NCBI RefSeq assembly: GCF_015752315.1
Contig: NZ_JADOVJ010000001.1
Span: 124,001 to 188,000 of the forward strand
DNA: 64,000 nucleotides
From: Nocardioides luteus
GTDB lineage: Bacteria > Actinomycetota > Actinomycetes > Propionibacteriales > Nocardioidaceae
Reading direction: 5' to 3'
Of this stretch, positions 1 to 11,500 are shown in pieces. Below the pieces are notes generated by a model. That model ran no database searches. It worked only from the letters and a program-made list of their open reading frames with translations, and was not told the DNA's origin. Numbering within the stretch: the stretch's first letter is position 1; each line of letters starts with the position of its first letter. The translations under genes were made by a program, and so were the position numbers.

Positions 1-1557
<1,557 letters not shown>

Positions 1558-1570
1558 TCGGTCAATAGCG

Positions 1571-1604
1571 ACGCCCCGGCCGTTTAGGCCGGGGCGTTTG
1601 CTTT
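1571..1604 (+). terminator. Rho-independent-like terminator after clpC
   Basis: Perfect 11-bp inverted repeat, arms acgccccggcc (1571-1581) and ggccggggcgt (1587-1597) around the loop gttta, followed by a T-rich run (ttgcttta). It starts 13 bases after the clpC stop. Confidence 0.85.
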
Positions 1605-1611
1605 ATCCCCC

Positions 1612-1715
1612 GCCGAGTCGGCAGAAATGCCGGCCGAGACGTCAGTTGTGGTGGCCGAGACGGCAGTTGTGGCGGACGAAAGTAGAGTTTCGTCCGCCAT
1701 TTCTGCAGTTTCGGC
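1612..1715. repeat. Palindromic intergenic repeat, gccgagacgtc family, copy 1
   Basis: Between the convergent genes clpC and mutY. Units gccgagtcggcag, gccgagacgtcag and gccgagacggcag are followed by a perfect 11-bp stem ggcggacgaaa (1671-1681) / tttcgtccgcc (1688-1698). Outside it, gcagaaatg (1621-1629) is mirrored by catttctgc (1698-1706), and gccgagacggcag by ctgcagtttcggc with two mismatches, so most of the segment can fold into one long hairpin. Related copies lie at 3403-3541 and 33774-33893. Confidence 0.7.
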
Positions 1716-1732
1716 TGGAGGTGGGCTGGAGG

Positions 1733-2599
1733 TTAGGGGAGGGCGAAGAAGTCCGGCTCCACCTCGGCGGCCAGATTGTCCTTCAGCAGGCCATCCAGGG
1801 CTCGTTTGCGTTGGGCCTCGTCGGACCAGACGACGTCGAGGCGGCTGCGGTGGACGGGGGAGTCGGCGTCGCGGAGCACGGCGAGAAGCCGGCCGCGACA
1901 CTGGCGGTCGGTGCCCGCCCAGGTCTGGACCTTGCGAGGAGGGCCGTCGTACGCGGGGTGGCCGGCGGCGCGCCAGGCGCACTGGTCCGTGACGGGGCAG
2001 CGGGCGCAGGACGGGTTGGCGGCCGTGCAGACGAGGGCGCCGAGCTCCATCACGGCGACCGACCAGGTGGCGGCGGTGGGCTCGTCGTGGGGGAGTACGC
2101 CGGCGGCGAGCTCGCGCTCGGCCTTGTTGACCGACTGGGCGGGGAACTCGACACCGCTGAGCGTCCTGGCGAAGACGCGGCGTACGTTCGTGTCGAGGAC
2201 GACGTGGCGCTTGCCATAGGCGAAGGTGGCGATGGCCGCCGCGGTGTAGTCGCCGACGCCCGGGAGTGCGATCAGCTCGTCGTAGGAGTCCGGCACCTCG
2301 CCGCCGTGCTGCTCGACGATCGCGGTGGCGGCGGCATGCAGGCGCAGCGCGCGACGGGGGTAGCCGAGGCGCCCCCAGGCGCGTACGGCCTCACCGGTCG
2401 GCTCCGCGGCCAGGTCGGCCGGGGTCGGCCAGCGCTCCAGCCAGGCCTCGTGGATCGGCAGCACGCGGGAGACCGGGGTCTGCTGGAGCATGAACTCGCT
2501 GACCATCACCGACCACGGAGTCGCGGTGGCGGATCGCCACGGGAGGTCGCGGGCGTTGGCGTCGTACCAGTCCAGAACGGCGTCATGGAGTTCGGTCAC
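1733..2599 (-). CDS. mutY: A/G-specific adenine DNA glycosylase MutY
   Basis: Removes adenine mispaired with 8-oxoguanine in base-excision repair. A 288-residue protein if begun at GTG 2599 (VTELHDAVLDWYD); a GTG at 2632 would add 11 residues, but homologues start near the tryptophan/LPWR motif. Seen: catalytic glutamate motif MVSEFMLQQTPV, helix-hairpin-helix LPGVGDYTAAAI, catalytic aspartate in VVLDTNVRRV, and the four-cysteine [4Fe-4S] loop C-x6-C-x2-C-x5-C (CTAANPSCARCPVTDQC). It is shorter than E. coli MutY, with only a reduced C-terminal 8-oxoG-recognition domain, as is common in actinobacteria. Convergent with clpC and divergent from the next gene. Confidence 0.93.
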   Translation of the reverse strand: MTELHDAVLDWYDANARDLPWRSATATPWSVMVSEFMLQQTPVSRVLPIHEAWLERWPTPADLAAEPTGEAVRAWGRLGYPRRALRLHAAATAIVEQHGGEVPDSYDELIALPGVGDYTAAAIATFAYGKRHVVLDTNVRRVFARTLSGVEFPAQSVNKAERELAAGVLPHDEPTAATWSVAVMELGALVCTAANPSCARCPVTDQCAWRAAGHPAYDGPPRKVQTWAGTDRQCRGRLLAVLRDADSPVHRSRLDVVWSDEAQRKRALDGLLKDNLAAEVEPDFFALP

Positions 2600-2679
2600 A
2601 CCCCGATTGTGCCGTGCGACAGGTATTGCCACGGAGTGGCACCCCGAAACCTGGGCGAAGGGTCATTACGGTGTCGCCT

Positions 2680-3402
2680 ATGGCCCGTGCGAGAAGGAGT
2701 GGAGGACGACTGCCGGCCTCGGTCTACTGGCGCCGGCGGCTGGCGGTGCTCGGCATCGTCATGCTCCTGATCGTCGGGATCTCGCGCTTCTTCCTCAACG
2801 GATCCGACGCGTCGGACGACACCGCGACCCCGGTGGCCGACGAGCCCACCGCGACGGTCACGGTCACGCCGACGCCCAGCGCGGAGCCGTCGAAGAAGGC
2901 GGGGAAGGTGGGCGGTGGCAACAAGCCCGCGAAGCCGAAGAGCAGCGCGCCGCCCGAGCCGACCGGCGAGTGCTCGCCCTCCGACATCGTCGTCGAGCCC
3001 GCCGTCACCAACGGCTACTCCTACGACAACGTCACCATCCCGCTGCAGCTGCGCACCGTGAAGGCGACCGCCTGCACCTGGAAGCTGTCCGCGGACGCGC
3101 TCCAGGTGCGGATCTCGCAGAAGGGTGGCGACCTTGTCTGGTCCACGGTCGACTGCCCCAAGGCGGTGCCGACCAAGGAGATCGTCGTACGCCGCGACGT
3201 CGTCACCACGCTGCCCCTGACCTGGACCGGCCGCCGGGTCGTCGCCGGCGAGTGCACCGGTCACGGCCCGTGGGTGAAGCCGAACTTCTTCACGATCGTC
3301 GCCGCCGCCCTCGGTGGCGAGCCGTCATCGGCCACGTTCGGCCTCTATAAGCCGGGCACCGCCCTGTCGCGTACGGAACCGGACTCCCCGGTCAGCCGAT
3401 AG
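2680..3402 (+). CDS. Membrane-anchored secreted protein of unknown function
   Basis: About 240 residues from ATG 2680 (MARARRSGGRLP); an upstream GTG at 2614 is open but would overlap the mutY promoter region. A basic N-terminus precedes one hydrophobic segment (RLAVLGIVMLLIVGISRFFL, about residues 20-40). A low-complexity Thr/Pro/Ser/Lys linker (TATVTVTPTPSAEPSKKA...) follows, then an extracellular domain with four cysteines (ECSPSD, ATACTWKL, VDCPKAV, GECTGHG) and a beta-rich look (KLSADALQVRISQKGGDLVWSTVDC). I do not recognise the family. The layout (anchor, spacer, small disulphide-bonded beta domain) is common among actinobacterial cell-envelope proteins. A 4-cysteine repeat also follows disA-linked loci in related genera, but no function should be inferred from position. 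Confidence 0.75.
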   Translation: MARARRSGGRLPASVYWRRRLAVLGIVMLLIVGISRFFLNGSDASDDTATPVADEPTATVTVTPTPSAEPSKKAGKVGGGNKPAKPKSSAPPEPTGECSPSDIVVEPAVTNGYSYDNVTIPLQLRTVKATACTWKLSADALQVRISQKGGDLVWSTVDCPKAVPTKEIVVRRDVVTTLPLTWTGRRVVAGECTGHGPWVKPNFFTIVAAALGGEPSSATFGLYKPGTALSRTEPDSPVSR

Positions 3403-3541
3403 CCGAGACGTCGGCCAGGTCGGCCGAGACGTCACTGACGTCGGCCGAGTTGGCAGCGCGTGCCAGCTCGGCCGACGCGACTGACGCTTCGGCCGACCGG
3501 GCCGACGCCTCGGCCGACCGGGCCGACGCCTCGGCGAGGGG
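3403..3541. repeat. Palindromic intergenic repeat, gccgagacgtc family, copy 2
   Basis: Fills the gap between two convergent genes. Core stem tcggccgagttggca (3441-3455), loop gcgcg, tgccagctcggccga (3461-3475): 15 bp with one G-T pair. On the left are units gccgagacgtc; on the right, their mirror images cggccgac/gacgcctcggc are tandemly repeated three times. It could act as a two-way terminator. Confidence 0.75.
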
Positions 3542-4624
3542 TCAGACGTAGCGCTCGAGGATGGTGGACTCGGCGAGGCGGGAGAGGCCCTCGCGGACCG
3601 AGCGGGCGCGGAGCTCGCCGACGCCCTCGACGGCCTGGAGGTCGTCGACGCTGGCGGAGAGGAGCTTCTGCAGGGTGCCGAAGTGGTCGACGAGGCGGTC
3701 GACGACGGCGGGTGGGAGCCGGGGTACCTTCGCGAGGAGGCGGTAGCCGCGCGGGGCGACGGCGCCATCCAACGCGTCCGATGTGGTCAGGCCCAGGACG
3801 CGGGCGGTGGCGGCGGGGTCGACGAGCTCGGCGGAGTTGAGCGCCTCGAGCTCGGCGAGGAGCTCCTCGGGCGAACGCGCGCGACGGCCGCGGGGAAGGT
3901 AGTCGCGGATGACCATCTCGCGCTCAGCATCGACGCCGGTGATGAGCTCCTCCAGCTGGAGGGACAGCAGCCGGCCGTCGGTGCCGAGCTCGAGCACGTA
4001 GTCCTCGATCTCGCGGGCGATACGGGTGACCATCTCGAGGCGCTGGGCGACGACGGCGACGTCGCGCACGGTCACCAGGTCCTCGATCTCCAGCGCCGAC
4101 AGGGTGGAGGCCACCTCGTCGAGCCGCAGCTTGTAGCGCTCCAGGGTCGCCAGCGCCTGGTTGGCGCGGGAGAGGATCTGGCCGGAGTCCTCCAGGACGT
4201 GGCGGGTTTCCCCGACGTACGCAGCGATGATCTGCATCGACTGGGACACCGAGATCACCGGGTGACCGGTCTGCTTGGCGACCCGGTCGGCGGTGCGGTG
4301 CCGGGTGCCGGTCTCGGTCGAGGGGATCGTGTGGTCGGGCATGAGGTGGACCGCGGCCTGCACGATGCGGCTCAGCGAGTCGTCGACGATGATCGCCCCG
4401 TCCATCTTGGCGAGCTCGCGCAGGCCGGTGGAGGTGAACGGCACGTCCAGCGTGAAGCCACCGGTCGAGATGGCATCGACCATCTTGTCGTGGCCGAGCA
4501 CGATCAGCGCGCCCGTGCGGCCGCGAAGGATGCGCTCGAGCCCGTCACGCAGCGGTGTTCCGGGCGCGATCAGAGCGAGCGTCTCGCGCAGTCGGATGGA
4601 GTCCGCGGTGCGGTCGGCGGGCAC
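3542..4624 (-). CDS. disA: Diadenylate cyclase / DNA integrity scanning protein DisA
   Basis: Makes the second messenger c-di-AMP from two ATP and binds branched DNA as an octamer. 360 residues from GTG 4624 ([16 protein letters not shown]), chosen because gaaagga sits 7 bases upstream and homologues start here; the frame stays open upstream with non-homologous sequence. The diadenylate cyclase domain covers about residues 1-150, with the active-site motifs DGA (75-77, [10 protein letters not shown]) and RHR (108-110, GTRHRTADR). A helical linker follows, and C-terminal helix-hairpin-helix DNA-binding motifs ([20 protein letters not shown]). It lies 88 bases downstream of radA on the same strand, the usual radA-disA arrangement; in Bacillus RadA controls DisA, which may hold here. 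Confidence 0.96.
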   Translation of the reverse strand: MPADRTADSIRLRETLALIAPGTPLRDGLERILRGRTGALIVLGHDKMVDAISTGGFTLDVPFTSTGLRELAKMDGAIIVDDSLSRIVQAAVHLMPDHTIPSTETGTRHRTADRVAKQTGHPVISVSQSMQIIAAYVGETRHVLEDSGQILSRANQALATLERYKLRLDEVASTLSALEIEDLVTVRDVAVVAQRLEMVTRIAREIEDYVLELGTDGRLLSLQLEELITGVDAEREMVIRDYLPRGRRARSPEELLAELEALNSAELVDPAATARVLGLTTSDALDGAVAPRGYRLLAKVPRLPPAVVDRLVDHFGTLQKLLSASVDDLQAVEGVGELRARSVREGLSRLAESTILERYV

Positions 4625-4712
4625 GAGATTCCTTTCGGAGTGGGATGGGGTGATTCTAACCGTGGATCCAACCGTAATGCCGAGAACGATCGGCCACGAG
4701 TCACCAAGCCGA

Positions 4713-6098
4713 TCACACCAAGCGGAGGAATTCCAGCGCGGCACTGATGCTGTGGACCTCAAAGACACGCATCCCGTCGACTTCACGCTCATTCGGGCGA
4801 TTGGGCACCGGAGTCCCGGGATCGGCCGGGACGACTGCGACCGTGAACCCCAGCCGCGCCGCCTCGGAGAGCCGCTGGTCGAGGTCGCGCACCCGTCGCA
4901 GCTCGCCGGCCAGGCCGATCTCACCGAGCGCCACCACGCCGCGTGGCGTCGGCGTGCCGGTGTGGCTCGAGGCGACCGCGAGCGCCATCGCCAGGTCGGC
5001 GGCCGGGTCGCTGATCCGGGCCCCGCCGACGGTCGAGGCGAACACGTCGCGGCCCGAGAGACCGACCCGCGCGTGGCGCTGCAGCACGGCGAGGATCATC
5101 GCGAGCCGGGAGCCGTCCAACCCCGAGGTCGTACGCTTCGCCCGCTCCTCCGCACCCAGCACGGTCAGCGCCTGGATCTCGGCGAGCAGCGGCCGGCGAC
5201 CCTCCATCGTCACGGTGACGCAGGTGCCGGGGACGGAGACGTGATGGGTCTCCACGAAGAGACCCGACGGGTCGGTGACAGCGACGATGCCCTCCGAGGA
5301 CAGGTCGAAGCAACCCACCTCGTCGACCGGGCCGAAGCGGTTCTTCATCGCCCGCACCATCCGGAACCGTGAGTCCCGAGCACCCTCGAAGTGGAGGACC
5401 ACGTCGACCAGGTGCTCCAGCACCCGTGGCCCGGCGATCGCCCCGTCCTTGGTCACGTGGCCGACCACGACGGTGGTGATGTTGCGGGTCTTGGCGACCC
5501 GGATGAGCGCCGCCGCCACCTCGCGCACCTGGGTCACGCCACCGGGGACGCCCTCGACCCCGGAGGCGCCGATGGTCTGCACGGAGTCGACGACGATCAG
5601 GTCGGGCCGGGTCTCCTCGATGTGGGTCAGCACGGCGCCGAGGTCGGTCTCGGCGGCGAGATAGAGCTCGTCCTGGATCGCGTTGGTCCGGTCGGCCCGA
5701 AGCCGCACCTGCGAGGCGGACTCCTCACCGGTCACGTAGAGCGCCCGGCGCCCATAGCGTGCCGTCTGCGCGGCCACCTCCAGCAGCAGCGTGGACTTCC
5801 CGACGCCCGGCTCACCGGCCAGCAGGATCGCGGCTCCCGGCACCAGCCCGCCGCCGAGCACCCGGTCGAGCTCCGGCACCCCCGACGTACGCCGCTCCGA
5901 CTCGGTCACCGACACCTTCCCGATCGGCACCGCCGCGGTGGAGACGGGGGCCGCCGGCGTACGTCCGATCGGGGCCGCCGTCTCGGCGACCGACCCCCAG
6001 GCCTGGCACTCGCCACAGCGACCGACCCACTTCCCGGTCTCCCAGCCGCACTCCGAGCAGCGGTAGGTGGCGCGTTTGGACGAGCGTGCGGTAGCCAT
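4713..6098 (-). CDS. radA: DNA repair protein RadA (Sms)
   Basis: RecA-like ATPase that promotes branch migration in recombinational repair. 461 residues from ATG 6098 ([14 protein letters not shown]); the frame is open further upstream, but that stretch is repeat DNA and not conserved. Seen: N-terminal C4 zinc finger (C14, C17, C28, C31: [18 protein letters not shown]), Walker [10 protein letters not shown], Walker [10 protein letters not shown], the RadA signature KNRFG ([13 protein letters not shown]) and a C-terminal Lon-protease-like fold region ending in a helical tail. Upstream partner of disA. Confidence 0.95.
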   Translation of the reverse strand: MATARSSKRATYRCSECGWETGKWVGRCGECQAWGSVAETAAPIGRTPAAPVSTAAVPIGKVSVTESERRTSGVPELDRVLGGGLVPGAAILLAGEPGVGKSTLLLEVAAQTARYGRRALYVTGEESASQVRLRADRTNAIQDELYLAAETDLGAVLTHIEETRPDLIVVDSVQTIGASGVEGVPGGVTQVREVAAALIRVAKTRNITTVVVGHVTKDGAIAGPRVLEHLVDVVLHFEGARDSRFRMVRAMKNRFGPVDEVGCFDLSSEGIVAVTDPSGLFVETHHVSVPGTCVTVTMEGRRPLLAEIQALTVLGAEERAKRTTSGLDGSRLAMILAVLQRHARVGLSGRDVFASTVGGARISDPAADLAMALAVASSHTGTPTPRGVVALGEIGLAGELRRVRDLDQRLSEAARLGFTVAVVPADPGTPVPNRPNEREVDGMRVFEVHSISAALEFLRLV

Positions 6099-6175
6099 GG
6101 CCAGCAACTTAGACCAAGGCACCGACATCCGATCCTGCGTCGCCGCGAGGCACGAGCGGCGGCGCAACGGGAGGA

Positions 6176-6235
6176 GGTCGAGCGAGCGCAGCGGGTGAGC
6201 CCGCGAACCCGCGAAGCGGGTCGAGACCAACATTG
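6176..6235. repeat. Half copy of the ggtcgag...gtcgagaccaaca palindromic element
   Basis: In the radA/lacI intergenic region. It begins ggtcgagcgagcgcagcggg and ends gcgggtcgagaccaaca, the same order of blocks as the left arms of the elements at 29078 and 36059, with a different centre (gcccgcgaacccgcgaagcggg-type hairpin, internal arms cccgc/gcggg). The mirrored right arm is missing. It is intergenic, upstream of the LacI-family gene. Confidence 0.6.
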
Positions 6236-6278
6236 ACCCTGAAAGCGTCCCAAGGGGCCGGCAGTCGTTACCATGGCT

Positions 6279-6298
6279 TGGAACGATCCAGAGTTCCA
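6279..6298. promoter_or_regulatory. Candidate operator upstream of LacI-family gene
   Basis: Inverted repeat TGGAAC-N8-GTTCCA lying 25 bases before the GTG start and just before the ribosome-binding site (gggaggc, 6311-6317). Its position suits autoregulation by the LacI-family protein. Seen in one copy only, so this is a guess. Confidence 0.35.
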
Positions 6299-6322
6299 CA
6301 TCGGCATCAAGGGAGGCAGAGC

Positions 6323-7360
6323 GTGGCGGTGCCGCGTTCCGGCGGTCATATCTCGGCCGCTCCGCCGACCCTGGCGGACGTCGCGGAGCTGGCCGGCGTG
6401 TCCCGGCAGACGGTGTCCAACGCGGTCAACAACCCTGACCTGCTGCGTGCCGACACCCTGGCCCGGGTGCAGGACGCGATCGACAAGCTGGGCTACCAGC
6501 CCAACCGCGCCGCCCGGAGCCTGCGGACACGAGCCAGCCATCTGATCGGCCTGCGGATGCCCGCCCTCCAGGAGGGCACGGCCAACGCGATGATGGACCG
6601 GTTCGTGCACAGCTTCGTGGAGGCCGCGGCCGAGACGGGCTATCACGTGCTCCTCTTCTACGGGGACCCCGCCGACCCGCTCGACGGCTACGACGAGCTG
6701 CTCCGCTCGACCGCGGTCGACGCGTTCGTGGTGACCGACACCCACCTCGGCGGCCAGCAGACCACCTGGCTGCAGTCCCGCCGAGCACGGTTCGTCTCCT
6801 TCGGTCGCCCGTGGACCCAGCCCGACGCCAAGCATCCCTGGGTCGACGTCGACCTCGCCTACGGTGCCGAGATCGCGACCGAGCACCTGATCGAGCGCGG
6901 CCACACCAAGATCGCTTGGATCGGCTGGCACAAGGACTCGCTCCTGGGCGAGGAGAGGCGAAGCGGTTGGATCCACGCGATGCACACCCACGGCCTCTCG
7001 ACCACCGGCCTGGCCTCGCGAACCGAGGACTCGATCAGCTCGGGCAAGGCGGCAGCCGACGCGATCCTCGACGAGACCGAGCCGACCGCGCTGGTCTGTG
7101 CCTCCGACACGCTCGCGATGGGCGTGCTCCACTCGCTCTTCGAGCGGCGCCTGCGGCTCGGCGAGGATGTCGCGGTGGTCGGCTTCGACGACTCCCAGGT
7201 CGCGCAGACGGTGCCGCCGGGGATCACGTCCGTACGTCCTCCGCTGGAGGAGGCCGCGCGCGAGCTGGTCAAGGCGCTCGAGGAGTTGCTGGCCACTCCG
7301 TCCTACGCCGCGCCCGGCGTGATGCTGAAACCGGCCCTGACCGTCCGCGGGTCTTCATAG
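6323..7360 (+). CDS. LacI-family transcriptional regulator
   Basis: 345 residues from GTG 6323, chosen because gggagg lies 6 bases upstream and the helix-turn-helix then starts about residue 16. Seen: LacI-type DNA-binding head (PTLADVAELAGVSRQTVSNAVNNP) with the hinge helix (RAARSLRTRAS), then a periplasmic-binding-protein-like effector domain (LIGLRMPAL..., ERGHTKIAWIGWH, ALVCASDTLAMGVL, VAVVGFDDSQVAQTVPPGITSVRPP). These regulators usually sense a sugar or related small molecule. No sugar transport gene is adjacent, so the ligand and targets are unknown. The next gene on the same strand, a flavoprotein reductase, begins 28 bases downstream and may be co-transcribed. Confidence 0.92.
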   Translation: MAVPRSGGHISAAPPTLADVAELAGVSRQTVSNAVNNPDLLRADTLARVQDAIDKLGYQPNRAARSLRTRASHLIGLRMPALQEGTANAMMDRFVHSFVEAAAETGYHVLLFYGDPADPLDGYDELLRSTAVDAFVVTDTHLGGQQTTWLQSRRARFVSFGRPWTQPDAKHPWVDVDLAYGAEIATEHLIERGHTKIAWIGWHKDSLLGEERRSGWIHAMHTHGLSTTGLASRTEDSISSGKAAADAILDETEPTALVCASDTLAMGVLHSLFERRLRLGEDVAVVGFDDSQVAQTVPPGITSVRPPLEEAARELVKALEELLATPSYAAPGVMLKPALTVRGSS

Positions 7361-7388
7361 CCAGACCGATCCGCGGGACGATGGCGTC

Positions 7389-8549
7389 ATGGGAACTGAG
7401 CAGATCGTCGTCATCGGTGCTGGTCTCGCGGCGGTCAGCGCCATCGAAGCCCTTCGCGACGAGGGGTACGCCGGCCGTCTGACCCTGGTGGGGAAGGAGC
7501 CGGAGCTGCCCTACGAGCGACCGCAGCTCTCCAAGGACTTCCTCTCCGGCGCCAAGGAGTTCAAGCTCTCCCACGACGAGGCGTGGTTCGCCGAGAAGGA
7601 CGTCACCGTCCTGACCGGCACCACCGCGACCGCCCTGGACCTGGACGCCGGGACCGTCACGCTCGACAACGGCGAGGAGCTGCGCTTCGACCAGCTGCTC
7701 CTGGCCACCGGCGCCGACCCGAGGACGCCGCCGATCCCAGGCGTCGAGAACGCGATGACCCTCCGCACCGTCGAGGACACCCGCCGCCTCAAGGAGGCGA
7801 TCGAGCCCGGGACACGGGTGGTCGCGGTCGGCGGCGGCTGGATCGGGCTCGAGGTCGCGGCATCGGTGACTGCGCTCGGCGGGAAGGCGGTGGTTCTCGA
7901 GGCGGCCGCGCAGCCGCTGCTCAACGTCCTCGGCCCGACCCTCGCCGAGCACGTCGCCGCCCTCCACACCCGTCACGGCGTAGAGGTCCACACCCAGACG
8001 ACTGTCGAGGCGATCGAACCCGGGCTCGTACGCACCAGCGCCGGCGAGATCCCCGCCGACATCGTGCTCGTCGCCGTCGGAGCCGCACCGGCCACGAGCC
8101 TTGCCGCCGACGCCGGCCTCGAGGTCGGCGACGGCATCGTGGTCGACGAGGGGCTGCGTACGTCTGATCCTCGGGTCTTCGCCGCGGGCGACGTCGCGCT
8201 CGCGAAGCACACCGTGCTCGGCCCGCTGCGGGTCGAGCACTGGGACAACGCGATCAAGCAGGGCCGGCTGGTGGCCCGGTCGATGCTGGGGAAGGACGGT
8301 GCCTACGACTGGCAGCCCTACTTCTTCACCGACCAGTTCGAGTTCTCCATGGAGTACGTCGGCCGCTCAGCCCCCGAGGACGAGGTGATCCTCCGCGGCG
8401 ACACCGAGGGCGACGCGTTCATCGCCTACTGGCGGCGCGGCGCCACCGTCACCGCCGGCATGAATGTCGGGATCTGGGACGTCAACGACAAGCTCCGCAA
8501 GCTGGTCGGGACCGATGCCGATCCCGACCAGCTCACCGATATGTCCTGA
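7389..8549 (+). CDS. NAD(P)/FAD-dependent ferredoxin (rubredoxin) reductase-like oxidoreductase
   Basis: 386 residues from ATG 7389. Two-dinucleotide-binding-domain flavoprotein: FAD Rossmann motif VVIGAGLAAVSAIEAL (6-21), YERPQLSKDFL, ATG motif LLLATGADPRTPP, NAD(P) Rossmann motif VVAVGGGWIGLEVA and second FAD motif VFAAGDVA. The C-terminal reductase domain (EHWDNAIKQGRLVARSM; FTDQFEFSMEYVG) is that of the ferredoxin reductases that feed cytochromes P450 or dioxygenases. No ferredoxin or P450 lies nearby. Its last 17 codons are encoded by a palindromic 38-bp repeat that recurs at 14183, and the tail (GTDADPDQLTDMS) is unlike the proline-rich ending I would expect in relatives, so its natural 3' end may have been replaced. 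It stops 2 bases from the convergent protease gene. Confidence 0.9.
   Translation: MGTEQIVVIGAGLAAVSAIEALRDEGYAGRLTLVGKEPELPYERPQLSKDFLSGAKEFKLSHDEAWFAEKDVTVLTGTTATALDLDAGTVTLDNGEELRFDQLLLATGADPRTPPIPGVENAMTLRTVEDTRRLKEAIEPGTRVVAVGGGWIGLEVAASVTALGGKAVVLEAAAQPLLNVLGPTLAEHVAALHTRHGVEVHTQTTVEAIEPGLVRTSAGEIPADIVLVAVGAAPATSLAADAGLEVGDGIVVDEGLRTSDPRVFAAGDVALAKHTVLGPLRVEHWDNAIKQGRLVARSMLGKDGAYDWQPYFFTDQFEFSMEYVGRSAPEDEVILRGDTEGDAFIAYWRRGATVTAGMNVGIWDVNDKLRKLVGTDADPDQLTDMS
8501..8538. repeat. 38-bp palindromic repeat, left copy flanking the protease locus
   Basis: Arms gctggtcggga (8501-8511) and tcccgaccagc (8522-8532) form a perfect 11-bp stem. It matches 14183-14220 at 37 of 38 positions in the same orientation. 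It lies within the 3' end of the reductase gene, and as RNA it could also serve as a terminator between the convergent genes. Confidence 0.75.
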
Positions 8550-8551
8550 TC

Positions 8552-11500
8552 TCAGCGGATCGCGCTCACCAGCGCATCGGTCGCGGTGCGGACGACCCCA
8601 CCTCGGCTGGTGCCTGCGTACAGCCACCTGCCGTCCTGGCTGACCGCGAGATCGCGGATGTCGAGCGCGGTGAGGCCACCCGACGCCGGCTGCCACGTCC
8701 TGCCCTCGTCGGTGCTGACGAAGGCCCCGGCGCCCGAGGCGAGGACCCCGTCGCGGACGAGGTCGGTGCTGCCGGCGATGAGCACACGCACGGCCTTGCC
8801 CGGTCTGCCGCCGGCGTCGGCCGAGACCGCGACGTCGACCGAGGCGACCGCGCCGACCGCCGCGCGCAGGTTCGGGATCGCCGACCTGTGGAACTTCTTC
8901 CCGCCGTCCGTGCTGACCAGCGCGCCGCCGTCCGTGCCCGCGAGCACGACATCCTTCTCGACGGACAGCGAGCGGACGGGGCCGTCGGCGACCTTCGTGA
9001 GCGTCGCGCCGAGGTCGTCCGAGCGGTACAGGCCCTCGCTCGCGGCGATCCACAGCCGCTCGGGCCGGGATGCATCGAACTCCACCGTGCGGATCGAGAG
9101 GTCGTACGGATGTGTGGTCCACGTGGCGAACCCGTCGGTCGAGACGAGGAGGCCGTGCTCGGGCTCCGCGCCGTACGTCACCGCGACGGTGCCCGCACGC
9201 ACCGGTGACACCGCGACGTCTCCGACCTCGACGTGGGGGCCGACGCGGGTGTCGGTGCCGTCGAGCGAGCGGCGGATCAGCTGCGTGCCGAGGAAGCCGT
9301 CCTGCCGGACCCACCACACGTCGCGCGCACCGACCGGCGACTGCTCGACGTCCAGGGCCGTCAGGCCGATCCAGCCCTCGTCGCCGGTCAGACCCCAGTC
9401 GAGAGCGCGGCCGGTACCGAGATCGCCCTGCTTGCGCTCCTTGATCCCTTGGGCGTCGCCCGTACGCAGCACGGGCTCCTTCGCGGCATCGGCGCCGACC
9501 GCCAGGCTCCACGTGTTGCCGCCCGCCAGCGGATACCTCGTCCAGGCGTCGCGGTCCTCACCCCAGACGCCGGCGCTCGTGGTCACCACGAGCCCGTCCC
9601 CGCCCTGCCACGCGTCGACGTCGCGTACGTCGCGCGTCCCCTCGGGCAGTGCGACCGGCGTCGCGGTCGCGCCGTGGTCGGTGCTGGCGTACAACCGGTC
9701 GAAGAAGCGCAGATAGGTGGTGTCGCCCGCCACCGACAGGCCGAGCGTGTAGGCGCCGGGCACCGGCTGCGACGACTTCCAGGTGGCCCCGGCGTCATCG
9801 GACCGCAGCACGGTCGCATCCTCGGTGTCCCACACGGTGGCGATCACCGTGTCGCCCGCGACCGCCACGTCCGAGAGCGAGCCGATGCTGCTCTCCGGCG
9901 CCAGGACCTGCGTGACGGTGCCGCGTGCCTGACCGGTCAGGTCGACCCGCCACACTCCGTCGAACGTCTGCACGTACGCCCGTCCGTCAGCCACCGCCAG
10001 GTGATCGACCGACTCCGTCCAGCCGGTCGGCACGAGGTCCCAGGTCCGGCCGTGGTCGTGGCTGAACCGCAGCCCCGTGGCGGTCGCGACGGCGACCGTG
10101 GAGCGGTCGGCGCTCACCGCCTGGATCTGCTCGTCGGGGAGTGACGTCACCTCCCAGCTCTTCCCGCCGTCCGCGCTGTGCAGCAGCCGGCCCTGGTACG
10201 TGGCGTCGAGCACGTCGCGCCCGGCCATGCCGTTCACGGCGAGCCAGAACCCGCCGGGCACGGCCGGGTCGGCCGCCGGCAGGCCGACGCCCGCCGCGAC
10301 GGGCATCGAGCGCACCCGCGTCCAGGTCTGGCCGCCGTCGCTCGTCCAGAACGGGCTGACGCCGTCCTGGACGACGTGGATCGCCGTGCCGGCGCGGTCC
10401 GGCGAGGTCACCGTGAGCCCGCCGGTGAAGATCGGGCCCACCTGCTCCCAGTCGCCGCGCCTGTCGGTTCCGAGCGCTACGAGAGACCCGGTGCCGCCGA
10501 GTCGCCGTCCCTCGGAGGTGGTGCCGGTCGCGTCGATCCGGTGGACGCCTGCCTCCCGCAGCTCGAGGTCGGCGGCGTACCAACCGGGTCGGCCGTCCTG
10601 CGGCAACAGCGTCACGGTCGTGCGCCGGCCCGAGGGGGCCACGACGTCGGCGGACGGACGGTCCAGCGCCGCCGGCGCCTGCACGACGACGCGCGTCGCG
10701 CTGTCGACGACATCCGGTGTCGCTCGGACGACGAGCGGGCGCACCAGCAGCGCGTACGGCACGCGCACGCTCGCGGCGCCCTTGCCGGCGCCGGTGGCGA
10801 CGAGCTCACCCGACACCTCGCCGGACCGGTCGCGGTGGCCGGGCGTGAGGGTGATCCTCACCTCGGCCCTGCCGCCCGGCTTCAGCGTGAGCGACCCGGC
10901 CGACAGATCCACGCGGCCGTCGCTGACCGCGGAGGTCTCGGCGCGCAGCTTCAGCCTCTGCGTCGTCCTGCCCGAGTTGGTCAGCGTGACGGTGGCCGTG
11001 CGCGAGCGGACGTCGCCCGCCGTGTCGGCGAGGCCCAGCGAGAGCGCGTCGGGCGAAGCGGTGACGTCCTGCGCCACTGCGCGGTCGACCGCGAGGGCGC
11101 CCGCTCCCTGGGTGAACGGGCTGACGTCGGCATCGGTGCTGTCGAGCTCCCGTGCCGACCCGATCAGACGGGCGCGGATCTTCAGGGCCGACTCGTCGGG
11201 GTGGGCCTGGCGTACCAGGGCCGCGGCACCCGCGACGTGCGGTGCGGCCATCGACGTTCCGGACAACCGGTACGCGTTGCCCTCGATGCCCTGCCAGGCG
11301 GGGATGTCCGAGCGGATCTCGACGCCGGGGGCGACGATCTCGGGCTTGACGGCCGTGCCGGCCGGACCACGCGAGCTGAACGACGCGATCAGGTCGGTGG
11401 CGTCCTTCCCCGTGATCGTCGCGGTGACCTTGCCGTCGAGCACGGCCCGGCGGATGTTGCCGTAGTCGCCGCCGTAGAGCGACATCATCACGAGCGTCGT

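Noticed and set aside
3420..3541. Possible CRISPR-like array of tcggccgacc-type units
   Set aside because: Units are short, without regular spacers, and fold as one palindrome; no cas genes are present.
6099..6299. N-terminal extension of RadA by 67 codons
   Set aside because: The stretch is repeat DNA, and the zinc-finger start at ATG 6098 agrees with all RadA proteins.
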